Positions 6,169 to 6,488 of a stretch of 6,488 nucleotides of DNA are shown here, in pieces. A program made the translations under genes and the position numbers. The DNA is from Trueperaceae bacterium (GTDB lineage: Bacteria > Deinococcota > Deinococci > Deinococcales > Trueperaceae): contig SLSQ01000014.1 in NCBI GenBank assembly GCA_007130355.1, positions 1 to 6,488 on the forward strand. Direction: 5' to 3'. Below the pieces are notes generated by a model. It was given only the letters and a program-made list of their open reading frames with translations. It was not told the DNA's origin and ran no database searches. The stretch's first letter is position 1. Every line of letters begins with the position of its first letter.

Positions 6169-6174
6169 TAGCCT
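6169..6174 (+). promoter_or_regulatory. Weak candidate -10 box for the copper operon
   Basis: TAGCCT fits TANNNT and would place the transcription start near 6181, next to the CsoR-like palindrome at 6186-6199, so a bound repressor would block initiation. No recognisable -35 box lies 16-19 bases upstream, so this is tentative. Confidence 0.25.
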
Positions 6175-6185
6175 GGGCGCACCCC

Positions 6186-6199
6186 ACCCCCGTGGGGGT
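6186..6199. promoter_or_regulatory. CsoR-like copper-repressor operator
   Basis: ACCCCC-GT-GGGGGT is a perfect 6+2+6 inverted repeat. C-rich then G-rich half-sites around a two-base centre are the form of CsoR operators, for example the CCCACCCCC...GGGGTGGG operator of Mycobacterium tuberculosis, and the local context here (CACCCCACCCCC) resembles it. It lies 49 bases before the copZ start. CsoR is a Cu(I)-responsive repressor of copper genes, so copper would be expected to induce this operon. No csoR gene is in the window. Confidence 0.6.
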
Positions 6200-6247
6200 C
6201 CGTGCCGCACCTCCCGAACGTTCCGCACCGTCGCGAAAGGACCATCG

Positions 6248-6445
6248 ATGACCCGACTCGACATCCGAGGCATGAGCTGCACCCACTGCAAGAAGGCGGT
6301 CGAGGACGCCCTCGCCGCGGTCGAGGGCGTGACCCGCGTGCAGGTCGACCTCGACGCCGGCCGCGCCGACGTCGACGGCGGCGATCCCGACCGCCTGATC
6401 GCCGCCGTCCGCGGCGAGGGGTACGAAGCGGCCGTCGCGGCATGA
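6248..6445 (+). CDS. copZ: CopZ-type copper chaperone (heavy-metal-associated domain protein)
   Basis: A 65-residue single HMA domain with the usual beta-alpha-beta-beta-alpha-beta length. The metal-binding loop is GMSCTHC (residues 8-14), where Cys11 and Cys14 bind Cu(I); the MXCXHC form is typical of CopZ proteins. The C-terminal GEGYEAAV keeps the conserved Gly-Tyr near the metal site. The protein is cytoplasmic and hands Cu(I) to a P-type ATPase or to CsoR. AAAGGA (6236-6241) lies 6 bases before the ATG and supports this start. The next ORF begins in an ATGA overlap with this stop, implying translational coupling, and a CsoR-like palindrome lies upstream. A mercury or zinc role is possible for HMA proteins, but the motif and operator favour copper. 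Confidence 0.9.
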   Translation: MTRLDIRGMSCTHCKKAVEDALAAVEGVTRVQVDLDAGRADVDGGDPDRLIAAVRGEGYEAAVAA

Positions 6446-6488
6446 GCGCGGCGCCGTCCTCCGCGAAGCCCGCGCAGGCGGCCGCGCC
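6442..6488 (+). CDS. Start of the next gene, cut by the window end; possibly a copper-exporting P-type ATPase
   Basis: An open frame starts at ATG 6442, overlapping the copZ stop in ATGA, and runs to the window end. The 15 complete codons read MSAAPSSAKPAQAAA, an Ala/Pro/Ser-rich start with no diagnostic motif. The overlap argues for a real, coupled gene. copZ-copA order is common, so a CopA ATPase is the first guess, from context only. Confidence 0.55.
   Translation, partial: MSAAPSSAKPAQAAA

Noticed and set aside
6122..6286. A 55-codon N-terminal extension of the GH65/beta-PGM gene starting at 6286
   Set aside because: It would overlap the first 39 bases of copZ and the CsoR-like operator, and its residues do not resemble GH65 N-termini. 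Family-like sequence begins just after ATG 6121.
2528..6445. A plus-strand open frame of about 1300 codons antisense to the fusion gene, running in frame into copZ
   Set aside because: Its translation is Arg/Ala/Gly-rich low-complexity sequence with no family motifs, typical of the antisense shadow of a GC-rich gene. The opposite strand carries clear GH65, beta-PGM and MgtE motifs. Only the last 65 codons (copZ) are real.

Overview
This is a stretch of chromosome from a very GC-rich bacterium. Most codons end in G or C, and long antisense ORFs run opposite the real genes, as expected at this base composition. Nothing fixes the lineage. A start codon sitting directly behind a TANNNT box, with no Shine-Dalgarno sequence, would suit Deinococcota or Actinobacteria, where leaderless mRNAs are common, but this is a weak hint only. 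No rRNA, tRNA, CRISPR array, transposase or phage gene was seen.

Layout. (1) 1-1227, plus strand: galactokinase GalK, with its N-terminus cut by the window edge. (2) 1228-1512: the gap between convergent genes, holding several short perfect hairpins and small repeats but no convincing gene. (3) 1513-2913, minus strand: the Mg2+ channel/transporter MgtE, with a GTG start and a strong ribosome binding site. (4) 2882-3073, minus strand: the mgtE leader, with a possible 35-residue upstream ORF carrying its own near-perfect Shine-Dalgarno sequence. Its peptide has spaced prolines followed by Asp-Glu-Glu-Asp-Asp, and it overlaps the mgtE start out of frame. (5) 3074-6121, minus strand: a 1015-residue fusion of a GH65 disaccharide phosphorylase with a beta-phosphoglucomutase. 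(6) 6122-6247: a divergent regulatory region with a probable leaderless start on one side and a CsoR-like copper operator on the other. (7) 6248-6445, plus strand: a CopZ-type copper chaperone, followed with an ATGA overlap by the first 15 codons of another gene, possibly a copper ATPase.

How they work together. GalK and the GH65/beta-PGM fusion both feed sugars into hexose-phosphate metabolism. GalK makes galactose 1-phosphate. The fusion would split an alpha-glucoside such as trehalose, kojibiose or maltose with phosphate and convert the beta-glucose 1-phosphate to glucose 6-phosphate within one polypeptide. MgtE (Mg2+ entry) and CopZ (copper handling) are unrelated metal-homeostasis functions.

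The least ordinary element is the mgtE leader. It resembles in concept the proline-rich MgtL leader peptide of Salmonella mgtA, whose translation is sensitive to Mg2+. The architecture is visible in the sequence; the sensing role is a hypothesis.
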